In this document: in pieces, positions 1 to 6,625 of the stretch | Layout: every line of letters begins with the position of its first letter | Position numbering within the stretch: position 1 is the stretch's first letter | Origin: an uncultured Selenomonas sp. | GTDB lineage: Bacteria; Bacillota; Negativicutes; Selenomonadales; Selenomonadaceae | Direction: 5' to 3' | Assembly (NCBI GenBank): GCA_905372355.1 | Contig: CAJPOT010000025.1 | Span: forward strand, 1-19,417 | Length of the DNA stretch: 19,417 nucleotides | Notes under the pieces: model-generated | Told to the model about the DNA's origin: nothing | Database searches by the model: none | What the model saw: only the letters and a program-made list of their open reading frames with translations | Program-made: the position numbers and the translations under genes

Positions 1-43
1 CGAGAGGACAGCGCAGATGTGTGAAGATGGGTGGCTGAATTTA

Positions 44-535
44 TCAGTGATTCCCTAGAAGCAGATCTCGCACCAGGGAGAGCGCCGCTTCTGTCGACTG
101 ACGCTTGACCTCCGTGCGCACGCCATCGAAAATATGACGTTCCACGTGCACCGCCCCCGCCGTGGCGACGGCGATATAGACAAGCCCCACGGGCTTCTCT
201 GCCGTCGCGCCGCCCGGCCCCGCGATGCCCGTGATGCCGACGCCGATATCGGCGGGAATCGCACGACGCACGCCCTCCGCCATCTCTCGCGCCGTCTCCT
301 CGGACACGGCGCCAAACGCCTTGAGCGTCGCCTCGTGCACGCCGACGAGCGAAGCCTTGACCTCGTTTGTATAGGAGACGACTGCTCCCATGACATAGGC
401 GGAACTTCCCGCGACATCGGTCAGGCGGCTCGTCAGAAGACCGCCCGTACACGACTCGGCACAGGCAATCGTTCTGCCGCACTCACGCAGCAGTCGTCCG
501 ACAAGCGCCTCCAACGACTCCCTTTCCTCGGCCAT
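44..535 (-). CDS. pncC: CinA C-terminal domain protein, PncC-type nicotinamide-nucleotide amidase
   Basis: Stand-alone CinA C-terminal domain of about 163 residues, the usual length for PncC/YgaD-type proteins. The family hydrolyses nicotinamide mononucleotide to nicotinate mononucleotide and ammonia in the pyridine-nucleotide salvage cycle in the cytosol. Visible signatures are AESCTGG near residues 26-32, GAVVSYTN around 49-56, and GITGIAGPGG in the second half. I chose the ATG at 535 because GAAGGGTG lies about 7 bases upstream. An in-frame TTG at 553 would add six residues but has a poorer ribosome binding site. The N-terminal MoCF-like domain of full-length CinA is absent, which is normal for this subfamily and not a truncation. 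It lies about 80 bp downstream of rimO on the same strand and is probably co-transcribed. The product is confident; the enzymatic role is by family. Confidence 0.92.
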   Translation of the reverse strand: MAEERESLEALVGRLLRECGRTIACAESCTGGLLTSRLTDVAGSSAYVMGAVVSYTNEVKASLVGVHEATLKAFGAVSEETAREMAEGVRRAIPADIGVGITGIAGPGGATAEKPVGLVYIAVATAGAVHVERHIFDGVRTEVKRQSTEAALSLVRDLLLGNH

Positions 536-612
536 ACCTATACACCCTTCCAAAATCCTGCCGCCTTTCGTTTCCTAAGCGCCGCCGCCCGTACATCGTA
601 CAAACCGTATCC

Positions 613-1941
613 TCACTCGACAAGCTCACCGACCGCATCGTAGGTGAATCCCTGCACGATGCGCACGCGCACGATGTCGCCCGGCCGGCTCGCCGCATCG
701 CCTTCGATGAAGATCTGTCCATCGACGCCCGGCGCTTCGCGATAGGAGCGCCCAAAGGCAAGATTCGGCTGCTCCTCGTCGCGTCCTTCGACGAGCACGT
801 CAAGCTCCTTGCCCTCAAGCCCTTGGTTCAGCTCCTCCGAAATCTTACACTGCACGCTCATGAGATCATGGTAGCGCTCCTGCACGATATCCTCGGGCAC
901 TTGGCGCGGCATGGAAGCGGCTGGCGTACCCTCCTCCTGCGAGTAGGTGAAGATCCCCACTTTCTCGAAACGCTGCTCAATGAGGAAGCGGCGCAGCGTC
1001 TGGTACTGCGCATCCGTCTCGCCTGGAAACCCTACAATGAAGGTCGAGCGAACAGCGACGTTCGGTATGCGCGCGCGAATCTTTTCGAGAAGCGTCACGA
1101 CCTCCTCCTGCGTATCGGGGCGGCGCATCGACTTCAAAATCGAATTGTGCGCATGCTGCAGCGGCAAGTCGACGTACTTGCAGATCTTCGGCTCCTGCGC
1201 AATCGTCGTGATGAGTTCATCGGTGAAATTCTTCGGATAGCAGTAGAGCACACGCAGCCACTCGACCTTCTCGATTTTCACAAGCTCCTGCAAGAGACGC
1301 GCCAAAGACGGCTCGCCGTAGATGTCCTTGCCGTAATATGTCGAATCCTGCGCAACGAGTATGATCTCCCGGACGCCCTCGGCGGCAAGGCGTGTGACCT
1401 CGCGCTTGATGTCATCCATCGGTCGGCTGCGAAAGCGTCCGCGAATCAGCGGAATGGCACAGAAAGCGCAGCGATGGTCGCAGCCCTCGGCAATCTTCAC
1501 ATAAGCCGTATAGACAGGCGTCGTCAGAATACGCGGCGTCTTCGCATCGTAGACAATCTCATTCTCTCCTGCCAAGACGATGCGGTTGCCCGCCAGAGTC
1601 TCACGCACCGCCTCCATGATACGGTTCCATGCACCCGTGCCGATGATGGCGTCGGCCTCGGGCATGTCGTCCAAAAGCTCCTGATGATAGCGTTCCCCGA
1701 GACAGCCTGCGACGATGAGCGAACGACAGCAGCCCGTTTCCTTGTACTCCGCCATATTGAGCACCGTCGTGATGGATTCCTCCTTCGCCGACTGGATGAA
1801 AGCGCATGTATTGACGATGATGATCTCCGCTTCTGCCGGATCGGGCGTAAGCTCGATGCCGTTGTCCTGCAAGATGCCGAGCATGACTTCCGTATCGACG
1901 AGATTCTTGGCGCAGCCGAGGCTGATGAATCCTGCTTTCAA
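613..1941 (-). CDS. rimO: Ribosomal protein S12 (Asp) methylthiotransferase RimO
   Basis: Radical-SAM methylthiotransferase of 442 residues that adds a methylthio group to the conserved aspartate of ribosomal protein S12. The N-terminal UPF0004 domain carries its [4Fe-4S] cysteines at C10 (in SLGCAKN), C46 (in VNTCAF) and C80 (in AGCLGER). The radical-SAM motif CxxxCxxC is at C154, C158 and C161. A C-terminal TRAM-like domain follows (about residues 375-442). The opening SLGCAKNLVDTE is typical of RimO rather than MiaB. The start is a TTG at 1941, with GAGGAGG about 7 bases upstream and no better ATG in frame. It follows the solute-binding protein gene after a strong hairpin, so it may have its own promoter, and it precedes pncC. 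Length and motifs match the family fully. Confidence 0.96.
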   Translation of the reverse strand: MKAGFISLGCAKNLVDTEVMLGILQDNGIELTPDPAEAEIIIVNTCAFIQSAKEESITTVLNMAEYKETGCCRSLIVAGCLGERYHQELLDDMPEADAIIGTGAWNRIMEAVRETLAGNRIVLAGENEIVYDAKTPRILTTPVYTAYVKIAEGCDHRCAFCAIPLIRGRFRSRPMDDIKREVTRLAAEGVREIILVAQDSTYYGKDIYGEPSLARLLQELVKIEKVEWLRVLYCYPKNFTDELITTIAQEPKICKYVDLPLQHAHNSILKSMRRPDTQEEVVTLLEKIRARIPNVAVRSTFIVGFPGETDAQYQTLRRFLIEQRFEKVGIFTYSQEEGTPAASMPRQVPEDIVQERYHDLMSVQCKISEELNQGLEGKELDVLVEGRDEEQPNLAFGRSYREAPGVDGQIFIEGDAASRPGDIVRVRIVQGFTYDAVGELVE

Positions 1942-1953
1942 AAAATTTCCTCC

Positions 1954-1975
1954 TCAAGGTATATTCAAGGTATAT
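1954..1975. repeat. Two tandem 11-bp copies in front of rimO
   Basis: TCAAGGTATAT occurs twice head to tail (1954-1964 and 1965-1975), followed by a partial third copy (CAAG). It lies immediately upstream of the rimO ribosome binding site on the minus strand. It could be a slippage product or part of a promoter region. No clear -35/-10 pair could be fixed. Confidence 0.7.
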
Positions 1976-1985
1976 CAAGCATAAG

Positions 1986-2009
1986 GGGAGGAATCCAAGG
2001 ATTCCTCCC
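1986..2009 (-). terminator. Perfect 11-bp hairpin between the solute-binding protein gene and rimO
   Basis: GGGAGGAATCC at 1986-1996 pairs perfectly with GGATTCCTCCC at 1999-2009. It begins 12 bases after the stop codon of the solute-binding protein gene on the minus strand. The stem is very stable but is followed on the minus strand by CCTTATGC rather than a run of T. It could be an inefficient terminator or an mRNA 3'-end stabiliser. Placement favours a 3'-end role for the upstream gene. Confidence 0.55.
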
Positions 2010-2020
2010 ACCATCATCTT

Positions 2021-3058
2021 TTACTGCAGCCGCACTTCCTTCACCCAACGATCCAAGAGATCGTGACGCTGGCTCGGGCTGAAATCCTGCGGCCTGGAAA
2101 AGAGCACGACGTCTTTCCCTGGAAAAGACTTATAGGCAATCGTCACAGGATTGAGCGGCACGAAGAAGAACTCCCGGCTCTGCAGGGTGAGCTGCGCTTC
2201 ATCGCTCAGCAGCCACTCCGCAAAGGCCTCCGCCTGCTCCTCGTTCTTTGCTCCCTCGACCAGTCCCACACCCGTCAGCGTGTACGCCGTGCCGTCCTCG
2301 GGGTAGATGATCTGCAAGGGATAGCCCTGATGGATGTAGCGCATGACCTCGCTCTGCACGGCGACGGAAATGTCGACCTCGCCCATGCCCGCCATGCGGA
2401 CAGGCGTCGAAAGGTATTTGGAATACTGCACGACCTTGGGCTGTATGCCGCGCAGGATGTCATACGTCGCCGCATCGCCGAACTGCGACATCATGGAGAA
2501 GAAGAGATTCGCTGACGCATCCGCCGCAAAAAAGTCGGTAATGCCGACGCGCATCCCCTGCATCGTGGCAAGTTCCGTCCACGTATTGGGCACGCGCGGC
2601 ACAGTACGCACATAGTCGCGGTTGGCACAGAATACGACGGGATCGTACCAGATGCCCGTCCACGCAGCAGACGCATCCTTGAAGGACGCGCTGACCGAGT
2701 CCGTGCTCTCCGAAACGTACGGCTGCAGAGCACCGTCTGCCGCCGCCTTCTCCAATGTCGCACGATCAGCGAGCACGAGATCCGCCCCGTCCTTGCCGAT
2801 CGCGGCATCCTGGTGCAGCTTCTGCAAAACCTCGGCCGAACTTACGGGAACGAAGTTCACCTGCACGCGCTTTGCCTTCTCGTATCCTTCAGCAAGGATT
2901 CCCGCATGCTCGGGCGGCAAGGTCGTATATACCGTGACAGACTGCTGAGGCCGCTCCCGCCGCGTCCTGTCCGCATGCCCCGCCAAATTGTCCGAAATCG
3001 TCGCGATCAAAAGAACCAGCATGAACGCCACGAGGAGCAGGGATGTATATCGTCGCAT
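2021..3058 (-). CDS. Extracellular solute-binding protein, iron(III)/spermidine-type (ABC transporter substrate-binding component)
   Basis: 345-residue protein resembling family 1 / Fbp-type periplasmic binding proteins. A hydrophobic N-terminus (about residues 5-21, LLLVAFMLVLLIATI) and a plausible signal-peptidase-I site after AGHA (near residue 28) suggest export. There is no lipobox cysteine, so it looks like a soluble periplasmic protein, as expected in a diderm. The mature part opens with SVTVYTTLPPEHAGILAEG, the typical first strand and helix of this fold, and has a DLVLADRATLE segment in the first lobe. The ATG start has AAGGAGGG 6 bases upstream. No permease or ATPase gene is adjacent, so the transporter partner and ligand are unknown. 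Ferric iron is a guess from resemblance only, and other anions or metals are possible. It may also serve as a sensor partner. Confidence 0.8.
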   Translation of the reverse strand: MRRYTSLLLVAFMLVLLIATISDNLAGHADRTRRERPQQSVTVYTTLPPEHAGILAEGYEKAKRVQVNFVPVSSAEVLQKLHQDAAIGKDGADLVLADRATLEKAAADGALQPYVSESTDSVSASFKDASAAWTGIWYDPVVFCANRDYVRTVPRVPNTWTELATMQGMRVGITDFFAADASANLFFSMMSQFGDAATYDILRGIQPKVVQYSKYLSTPVRMAGMGEVDISVAVQSEVMRYIHQGYPLQIIYPEDGTAYTLTGVGLVEGAKNEEQAEAFAEWLLSDEAQLTLQSREFFFVPLNPVTIAYKSFPGKDVVLFSRPQDFSPSQRHDLLDRWVKEVRLQ

Positions 3059-3108
3059 CGCTTTCCCTCCTTGGTTCTTATCGAAGCGCCGACAGCTTCA
3101 GCGCTTCC

Positions 3109-3138
3109 TTGAAAGTATATCATTGGGTACATTATACA
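3109..3138 (+). promoter_or_regulatory. Weak candidate plus-strand promoter for the toxin-antitoxin cassette
   Basis: TTGAAA (3109-3114) and TATACA (3133-3138) are separated by 18 bases. The pair overlaps the opposite-strand promoter of the solute-binding protein gene. If used, it would place the palindromes at 3165-3210 inside the 5' leader. A promoter embedded in the palindromes themselves is the main alternative. Confidence 0.3.
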
Positions 3139-3159
3139 TAAAATGCCGCACTTATACAA
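3131..3159 (-). promoter_or_regulatory. Putative sigma-A promoter for the solute-binding protein gene
   Basis: On the minus strand a -35 TTGTAT (3154-3159) and a perfect -10 TATAAT (3131-3136) are separated by 17 bases. The expected start point is near 3124, giving a leader of about 65 nt before the ATG at 3058. The match is good by eye but untested. Confidence 0.6.
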
Positions 3160-3164
3160 CTGTC

Positions 3165-3210
3165 TATACATGCCAGCATATATATGCTATCATGTATATG
3201 TTAGCATATA
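3165..3210. promoter_or_regulatory. Palindrome array, likely antitoxin operator
   Basis: A 34-bp interrupted palindrome spans 3165-3198. Its core AGCATATATATGCT (3175-3188) is perfectly symmetric, flanked by TATACATG (3165-3172) and CATGTATA (3191-3198) in register, with only two mismatched base pairs. A further half-site, TAGCATATA (3202-3210), pairs with TATATGCTA (3181-3189). The repeated unit is AGCATA/TATGCT. The position just upstream of a predicted ribbon-helix-helix antitoxin gene fits autoregulation by the toxin-antitoxin complex. The symmetry is seen directly; the function is inferred. Confidence 0.65.
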
Positions 3211-3241
3211 CGTGATATTCTTATTAAAGGAGCGGATATAT

Positions 3242-3463
3242 ATGACTGTGACTGTACATCTAAATCCTCGCGATGCCCGTCTTTTCAAAAAACATGCCGC
3301 TCGATCCGGCATGACCTTATCTGATTTCGCCGCAAAAGCCATGCGTGAACGTATAGAAGATGAACTTGACCGACAAGCATACGAAGAGGCGATGAAAGAA
3401 TTTCGTGCCAATCCCGTTACCTATACGCTGGATGAAGTCGAAAAGGAGCTCGGACTTTCGTGA
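3242..3463 (+). CDS. RelB/DUF6290-type antitoxin with ribbon-helix-helix N-terminus
   Basis: 73-residue protein. The N-terminus TVTVHLNPRDARLFKKHA followed by SGMTLSDFAAKAMRERIED has the beta-strand, helix, helix pattern of a ribbon-helix-helix DNA-binding fold. The acidic C-terminal half (about residues 38-73, ending DEVEKELGLS) is typical of the toxin-wrapping segment of RelB-like antitoxins. The start is the ATG at 3242 with AAAGGAG 9 bases upstream; longer in-frame extensions run through the palindromic control region and are unlikely. Its stop codon overlaps the toxin start codon by four bases (GTGA), so the two are translationally coupled. The expected role is to neutralise the toxin and repress the operon. 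The cassette is AT-richer than its neighbours and on the opposite strand, consistent with acquisition. Exact antitoxin subfamily is uncertain. Confidence 0.85.
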   Translation: MTVTVHLNPRDARLFKKHAARSGMTLSDFAAKAMRERIEDELDRQAYEEAMKEFRANPVTYTLDEVEKELGLS

Positions 3464-3726
3464 ATTATCGTGTCGTTTTCACTGCACAAGCAAAAAAATC
3501 ACTGAAAAAGTTCGATCGTCATATATCTGCCAAGATTACCTCGTGGATTCGACACAACCTTGAAGGATGCAGCAATCCGCGCCTGCACGGCAAAGCTCTA
3601 TCTGCAAATCGAAGCGGACAATGGCGCTACCGCATTGAAGACTATCGTTTGATTGCAGAAATTCAAGACGATAAAATCATCATACTAATCGTATCCATCG
3701 GTCATCGTCGTGATGTTTATGATTGA
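3460..3726 (+). CDS. RelE/ParE-superfamily toxin (likely ribosome-dependent mRNA interferase)
   Basis: 88-residue basic protein with the RelE fold signature. It opens with a beta strand and helix (YRVVFTAQAKKSLKKFD), has a central GQWRYRIEDYRLIAEI strand pair (residues 53-68), and a C-terminal strand ending IGHRRDVYD (80-88). Basic residues in canonical RelE catalytic positions are visible: R56, R58 and R63, then H82, R83 and R84, with Y87 near the end. The start is GTG at 3460 with AAAAGGAG about 11 bases upstream, overlapping the antitoxin stop by 4 bp. RelE-type toxins cut mRNA in the ribosomal A site, whereas ParE-type toxins inhibit gyrase. The GHRRDVY ending favours RelE/YoeB-like mRNA cleavage. 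The gene appears intact. Activity is inferred, not demonstrable here. Confidence 0.88.
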   Translation: MNYRVVFTAQAKKSLKKFDRHISAKITSWIRHNLEGCSNPRLHGKALSANRSGQWRYRIEDYRLIAEIQDDKIIILIVSIGHRRDVYD

Positions 3727-3747
3727 AATTCTATTCCAGATGTACTC

Positions 3748-3790
3748 AAAGAGGGTTCAGAACACCTGCCAGGTGCTCCGAACCCTCTTT
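3748..3790. terminator. Bidirectional terminator between convergent units
   Basis: AAAGAGGGTTC (3748-3758) pairs with GAACCCTCTTT (3780-3790). An inner CACCTG/CAGGTG stem (3763-3768 and 3770-3775) shares the same axis at 3769. It sits 21 bases after the toxin stop on the plus strand and 18 bases after the aminotransferase stop on the minus strand, so it can serve both. The A/T flanks of the stem supply a short U tract in each direction. Confidence 0.85.
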
Positions 3791-3808
3791 AGTTTATGCC
3801 GACCGATT

Positions 3809-4993
3809 TCAAACGCCGTATTCTTTCGCCAGCTTCTCAAAGAGCGGCAGAGAGCGTTCGATCGTCTGCTCCTTGATGCAGTAGGACGCGCGGAAGTGTC
3901 CGGGGCAGCCGAAGTCCGTGCCGGGGACGAGCAGAAGGTCGTACTTCTTGGCGCGCTCGCAGAAGGCATAGTCGTCCGCCTCCAACGACCGCGGGAAGAG
4001 GTAGAACGCGCCCTGCGGCTTGACACACGAGAAGCCCGCGCGCACGAGTCCCTCGTAGAGCATCGTGCCGTTTTTCTCGTACGGCGTTATATCCGAGGAC
4101 AGCCTCGCGCAGCGCGCGACGACGAACTGCCACAAAGATGGCGCATTCACATGCGTGAGGACGCGCGCCGCACCTGCGACAGCGCCGTAGACACTCGAAA
4201 AATCCGCGACCTCATCAGGCACGACGATGTAGCCTATGCGCTCTCCTGCAAGCGAGAAGGACTTGCTGTACGAATAGCAGACGAGCGTATTCTCGTAATA
4301 CTTCGTGATGTACGGCACCTCGCAACCGTAAGCGATCTCGCGGTACGGCTCATCGGAAATGAGGAAGATCGGATGATCGTATTCCTGCTGCTTCTTGCGA
4401 AGGAGTGCGGCAAGTTCTTTGATCGTCTTCTCAGAGTATACGGCGCCGCTCGGATTGTTCGGCGAATTGACAATGACGCCCTTCGTCCTGGGCGAAAGAC
4501 GCTCCTCCAAGGCGACGAAGTCGATCTGAAAATCCTCCGTCTTGGCGGGCACGACGCGAAGATTCGCGCCGACGGACTCGACAAAGCAGCGATACTCGGG
4601 AAAGAACGGCGCAAAGGCGATGAACTCGTCGCCCTCCTCGGCGAGCGCCTTGAAGCACACGGTGATCGCCGCCGCCGCGCCCGCCGTCATGAAGAGGTTC
4701 CTGCCCGAAAAGTGCGTGCCGAAGCGCTCGTTGATACTCGCGGCAAGCGTTTCGCGCACGGCGGGATTGCCCGGCGCAATGGTGTAGCCGTGCACCGCCT
4801 GCGGCTCCATCTCCGTCATGATTGCAAGAACCGCCTGCTTGATGAAATCGGGCGCAGGGACATTGGGATTGCCGAGGCTGAAATCGCAGATGTTTTCCTC
4901 CCCCACCTCCTGCGCTCGCTTCCTGCCGTACTCAAAGATCTCGCGGATCGTCGACTTCTTCGTGCCGAGTTCCCGCATCTTTTCCGATACCAT
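3809..4993 (-). CDS. PLP-dependent class I/II aminotransferase
   Basis: 394-residue fold-type I aminotransferase. The PLP-binding lysine is K244 in SYSKSFSLAGERIGY. D214 and Y217 (ISDEPYRE) contact the pyridine ring, N180 lies in NSPNNPSG (176-183), and the substrate-carboxylate arginine is R368 (GHFRASYCI). All key residues are present. Family members transfer amino groups between an amino acid and a 2-oxo acid; this subgroup resembles aspartate/aromatic-type enzymes, but the substrate cannot be read from sequence. The start ATG shares one base with the ahbB stop (TAATG), indicating tight coupling to the siroheme-decarboxylase genes. It is the last gene of a long minus-strand block and is followed by a terminator. 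I cannot say whether the link to tetrapyrrole synthesis is functional or positional. Confidence 0.9.
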   Translation of the reverse strand: MVSEKMRELGTKKSTIREIFEYGRKRAQEVGEENICDFSLGNPNVPAPDFIKQAVLAIMTEMEPQAVHGYTIAPGNPAVRETLAASINERFGTHFSGRNLFMTAGAAAAITVCFKALAEEGDEFIAFAPFFPEYRCFVESVGANLRVVPAKTEDFQIDFVALEERLSPRTKGVIVNSPNNPSGAVYSEKTIKELAALLRKKQQEYDHPIFLISDEPYREIAYGCEVPYITKYYENTLVCYSYSKSFSLAGERIGYIVVPDEVADFSSVYGAVAGAARVLTHVNAPSLWQFVVARCARLSSDITPYEKNGTMLYEGLVRAGFSCVKPQGAFYLFPRSLEADDYAFCERAKKYDLLLVPGTDFGCPGHFRASYCIKEQTIERSLPLFEKLAKEYGV

Positions 4994-5487
4994 TATGCCA
5001 AACCCTCTTCATTCTCACAGAAATAACGCATGCTCGTCTTCTTCCACTCCTTGACGGAGTAGAGCATGACGCGCTCACTGAGACCGCACTCTGCCGCGAG
5101 CGCAGCGGCAATCTCTTCGCACTCGGCGCGACTCCTCGCATGAATCATCGTATAGACGTTGTACGGCCAATCTTCCGCCGTATCGCGGTCGTAGCAATGC
5201 GATACCGCAGGGCTTTCGCACATACATCGCGCGATCTCGTCCATGCGCTCGGGCGGCACAACCCATGCGCTCAGAACGTTTGCCGTGAAGCCCGCCGCGC
5301 GATGCTGAAGCACGGCTCCCATCTTGCGTATCTGTCCGTTTTCCTTGAAACGGCTCAGACGGAGCAGAAGCTCTTCCTCTCCGATGCCCACCTTAGCGGC
5401 GATCTCCTTGTACGGTTCTTCCACAAGCGGGAAATCCCCCTGCATAGCCCGCGTGATCTTCCTGTCGATTTCATCGAGCATTTCCAT
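4993..5487 (-). CDS. ahbB: Siroheme decarboxylase subunit AhbB
   Basis: 164-residue protein of the Lrp/AsnC-like AhbA/AhbB/NirDLGH family. An N-terminal winged-helix-like region (about 1-60, ending GQIRKMGAVLQHRAAGF) is followed by an AsnC-type alpha-beta domain. The segment SHCYDRDTAEDWPYNVYTMIHA (from residue 96, written here in two family blocks: SHCYDR and WPYNVYTMIH) is characteristic of the B subunit. With AhbA it decarboxylates siroheme to 12,18-didecarboxysiroheme in the siroheme-dependent haem route, or in haem d1 synthesis if other d1 genes exist. It starts 12 bases after the ahbA stop with a G-rich ribosome binding site, and its TAA overlaps the next ATG by one base. Automated pipelines often call this an Lrp-family regulator; the motifs argue otherwise. 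Confidence 0.88.
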   Translation of the reverse strand: MEMLDEIDRKITRAMQGDFPLVEEPYKEIAAKVGIGEEELLLRLSRFKENGQIRKMGAVLQHRAAGFTANVLSAWVVPPERMDEIARCMCESPAVSHCYDRDTAEDWPYNVYTMIHARSRAECEEIAAALAAECGLSERVMLYSVKEWKKTSMRYFCENEEGLA

Positions 5488-5499
5488 CGTGACGCCCCC

Positions 5500-5952
5500 C
5501 TATCCGAGCTTGAACTGCACGTTGACCTTGTACTTCTTGTGCGAGGCAAGGTTCAACAGAGCCTCGACCCCGGGAAGTGCTCGAATCTCCGCGAGAATCC
5601 TGCGGCGCATTTCCTCGTTCGGCGTGAGCAGCGTGAACCAAAGGTTGTACCTGCCCTCGCGCTCGTAGTTGTGCGTCACACCCACATGGCGATTCACGGC
5701 CTCCGCCACGCTTTTCATCGCCTCGGGCTTCACGCGAAGCGCCACGAGCGTGCCGCGGTAGCCCATCTTCGCCGAGTCGAAAAACGGCCCGATGCGGCGC
5801 AGATACCCTTGCTCCTTGAGTTCCTTCACGCGCGAAAGAACGGTCTTCTCGTCCGACTCCAAGCCTTGCGCCAAGTCAGCAAAAGGCCGGCTGCTGATGG
5901 GCAAGCCGGCCTGCAAGACGTTGAGGAGCTTCTTGTCAAAAGCTGTCAACAT
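5500..5952 (-). CDS. ahbA: Siroheme decarboxylase subunit AhbA
   Basis: 150-residue paralogue of AhbB. The helix-turn-helix-like N-terminus (1-58, FDKKLLNVLQ... YLRRIGPFFDS) leads into a ferredoxin-like domain with GYRGTLVALRV (64-74) and VTHNYERE followed by YNLWFTL (about 92-108), which are A-subunit features. It forms the heteromeric siroheme decarboxylase with AhbB in the cytosol. The ATG at 5952 was chosen because GAGGG lies 7 bases upstream; the open frame extends 14 codons further upstream without a good ribosome binding site. It follows engB after about 50 bp and precedes ahbB by 12 bp. No other haem or siroheme genes (cysG, hemA, ahbC, ahbD) are in the window, so the pathway endpoint is unknown. 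Confidence 0.88.
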   Translation of the reverse strand: MLTAFDKKLLNVLQAGLPISSRPFADLAQGLESDEKTVLSRVKELKEQGYLRRIGPFFDSAKMGYRGTLVALRVKPEAMKSVAEAVNRHVGVTHNYEREGRYNLWFTLLTPNEEMRRRILAEIRALPGVEALLNLASHKKYKVNVQFKLG

Positions 5953-6001
5953 ATTTTCACCCTCATTTTCTCTGGGGAATTTCTGGCAATACACCCTTCC
6001 T

Positions 6002-6625
6002 TCATTCTATCAGAACGTTCGCTATCGCGTCAAGCAATTCTGAACGCCCTTCATTTTTTACCGAAGAATACGGCAGGATATCAAGCTCCGCGACGCCGAG
6101 CGCCCTTCGCATGGCAGCGATGCTCTTCTTCTGCTCGTTGCGGCTCAGCTTGTCCGCCTTCGTCGCTATGACGAGCACGGGCAGTCCCTTCGCCACCAGC
6201 CATTGGAACATCTCAATATCCGAAGCCATGGGTTCGTGGCGGATGTCCATAAGTTGGCAAACGAACTGCAAGTCCTCGCTTTGCAGCAGGTACGCCTCGA
6301 TGAAACGCGACCAAATCTTGCGGTTCTTCTTCGCCGTGCGCGCGTAGCCGTAGCCCGGCAGATCAACGAGGTAGAAGTCGCACCGCTCGTCTTCCCCCTC
6401 GATCTTCGCGCCAAGCTCATAGAAGTTGATTGTCTGTGTCTTGCCGGGCTGTCCCGAGACGCGAGCGAGATTCTTCGTGCGTGCGAGCGAGTTGATGAGC
6501 GACGACTTGCCGACGTTCGAGCGTCCGATGAAGACGATCTCCCTGCGACGCACTTCGGGATACTGCTCCTTCTTTACGGCGGAAGCAATGTACTTGCCCT
6601 GCGTGATCGTGACCCTATCCGGCAT
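6002..6625 (-). CDS. engB: Ribosome biogenesis GTPase YsxC/EngB
   Basis: 207-residue TRAFAC GTPase required for 50S subunit assembly in many bacteria. The G motifs are all intact: G1 GRSNVGKS (34-41), G2 with GKTQT (61-65), G3 DLPG (88-91) and G4 TKAD (155-158), with a late SSVKNEG (G5). The ATG at 6625 lies inside the end of lon, so the two genes overlap by 11 bases. The frame is open further upstream within lon, but that extension has no family similarity and is discarded. The order lon-engB is common in Firmicutes and supports co-transcription with lon. Confidence 0.96.
   Translation of the reverse strand: MPDRVTITQGKYIASAVKKEQYPEVRRREIVFIGRSNVGKSSLINSLARTKNLARVSGQPGKTQTINFYELGAKIEGEDERCDFYLVDLPGYGYARTAKKNRKIWSRFIEAYLLQSEDLQFVCQLMDIRHEPMASDIEMFQWLVAKGLPVLVIATKADKLSRNEQKKSIAAMRRALGVAELDILPYSSVKNEGRSELLDAIANVLIE

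Noticed and set aside
44..553. Truncated CinA missing its N-terminal domain
   Set aside because: Stand-alone PncC-type proteins of this length are common, and a good ribosome binding site and start exist at 535.
3710..5026. Long plus-strand open frame running from the toxin end through the aminotransferase gene
   Set aside because: It reads through a bidirectional terminator and is antisense to an aminotransferase with all catalytic residues intact.
4993..5952. Two Lrp/AsnC-type transcription regulators
   Set aside because: The HNY-YNLWFTL and SHCY-WPYNVYTMIH motif sets are those of siroheme decarboxylase subunits AhbA and AhbB, and the two genes are paired as that enzyme requires.
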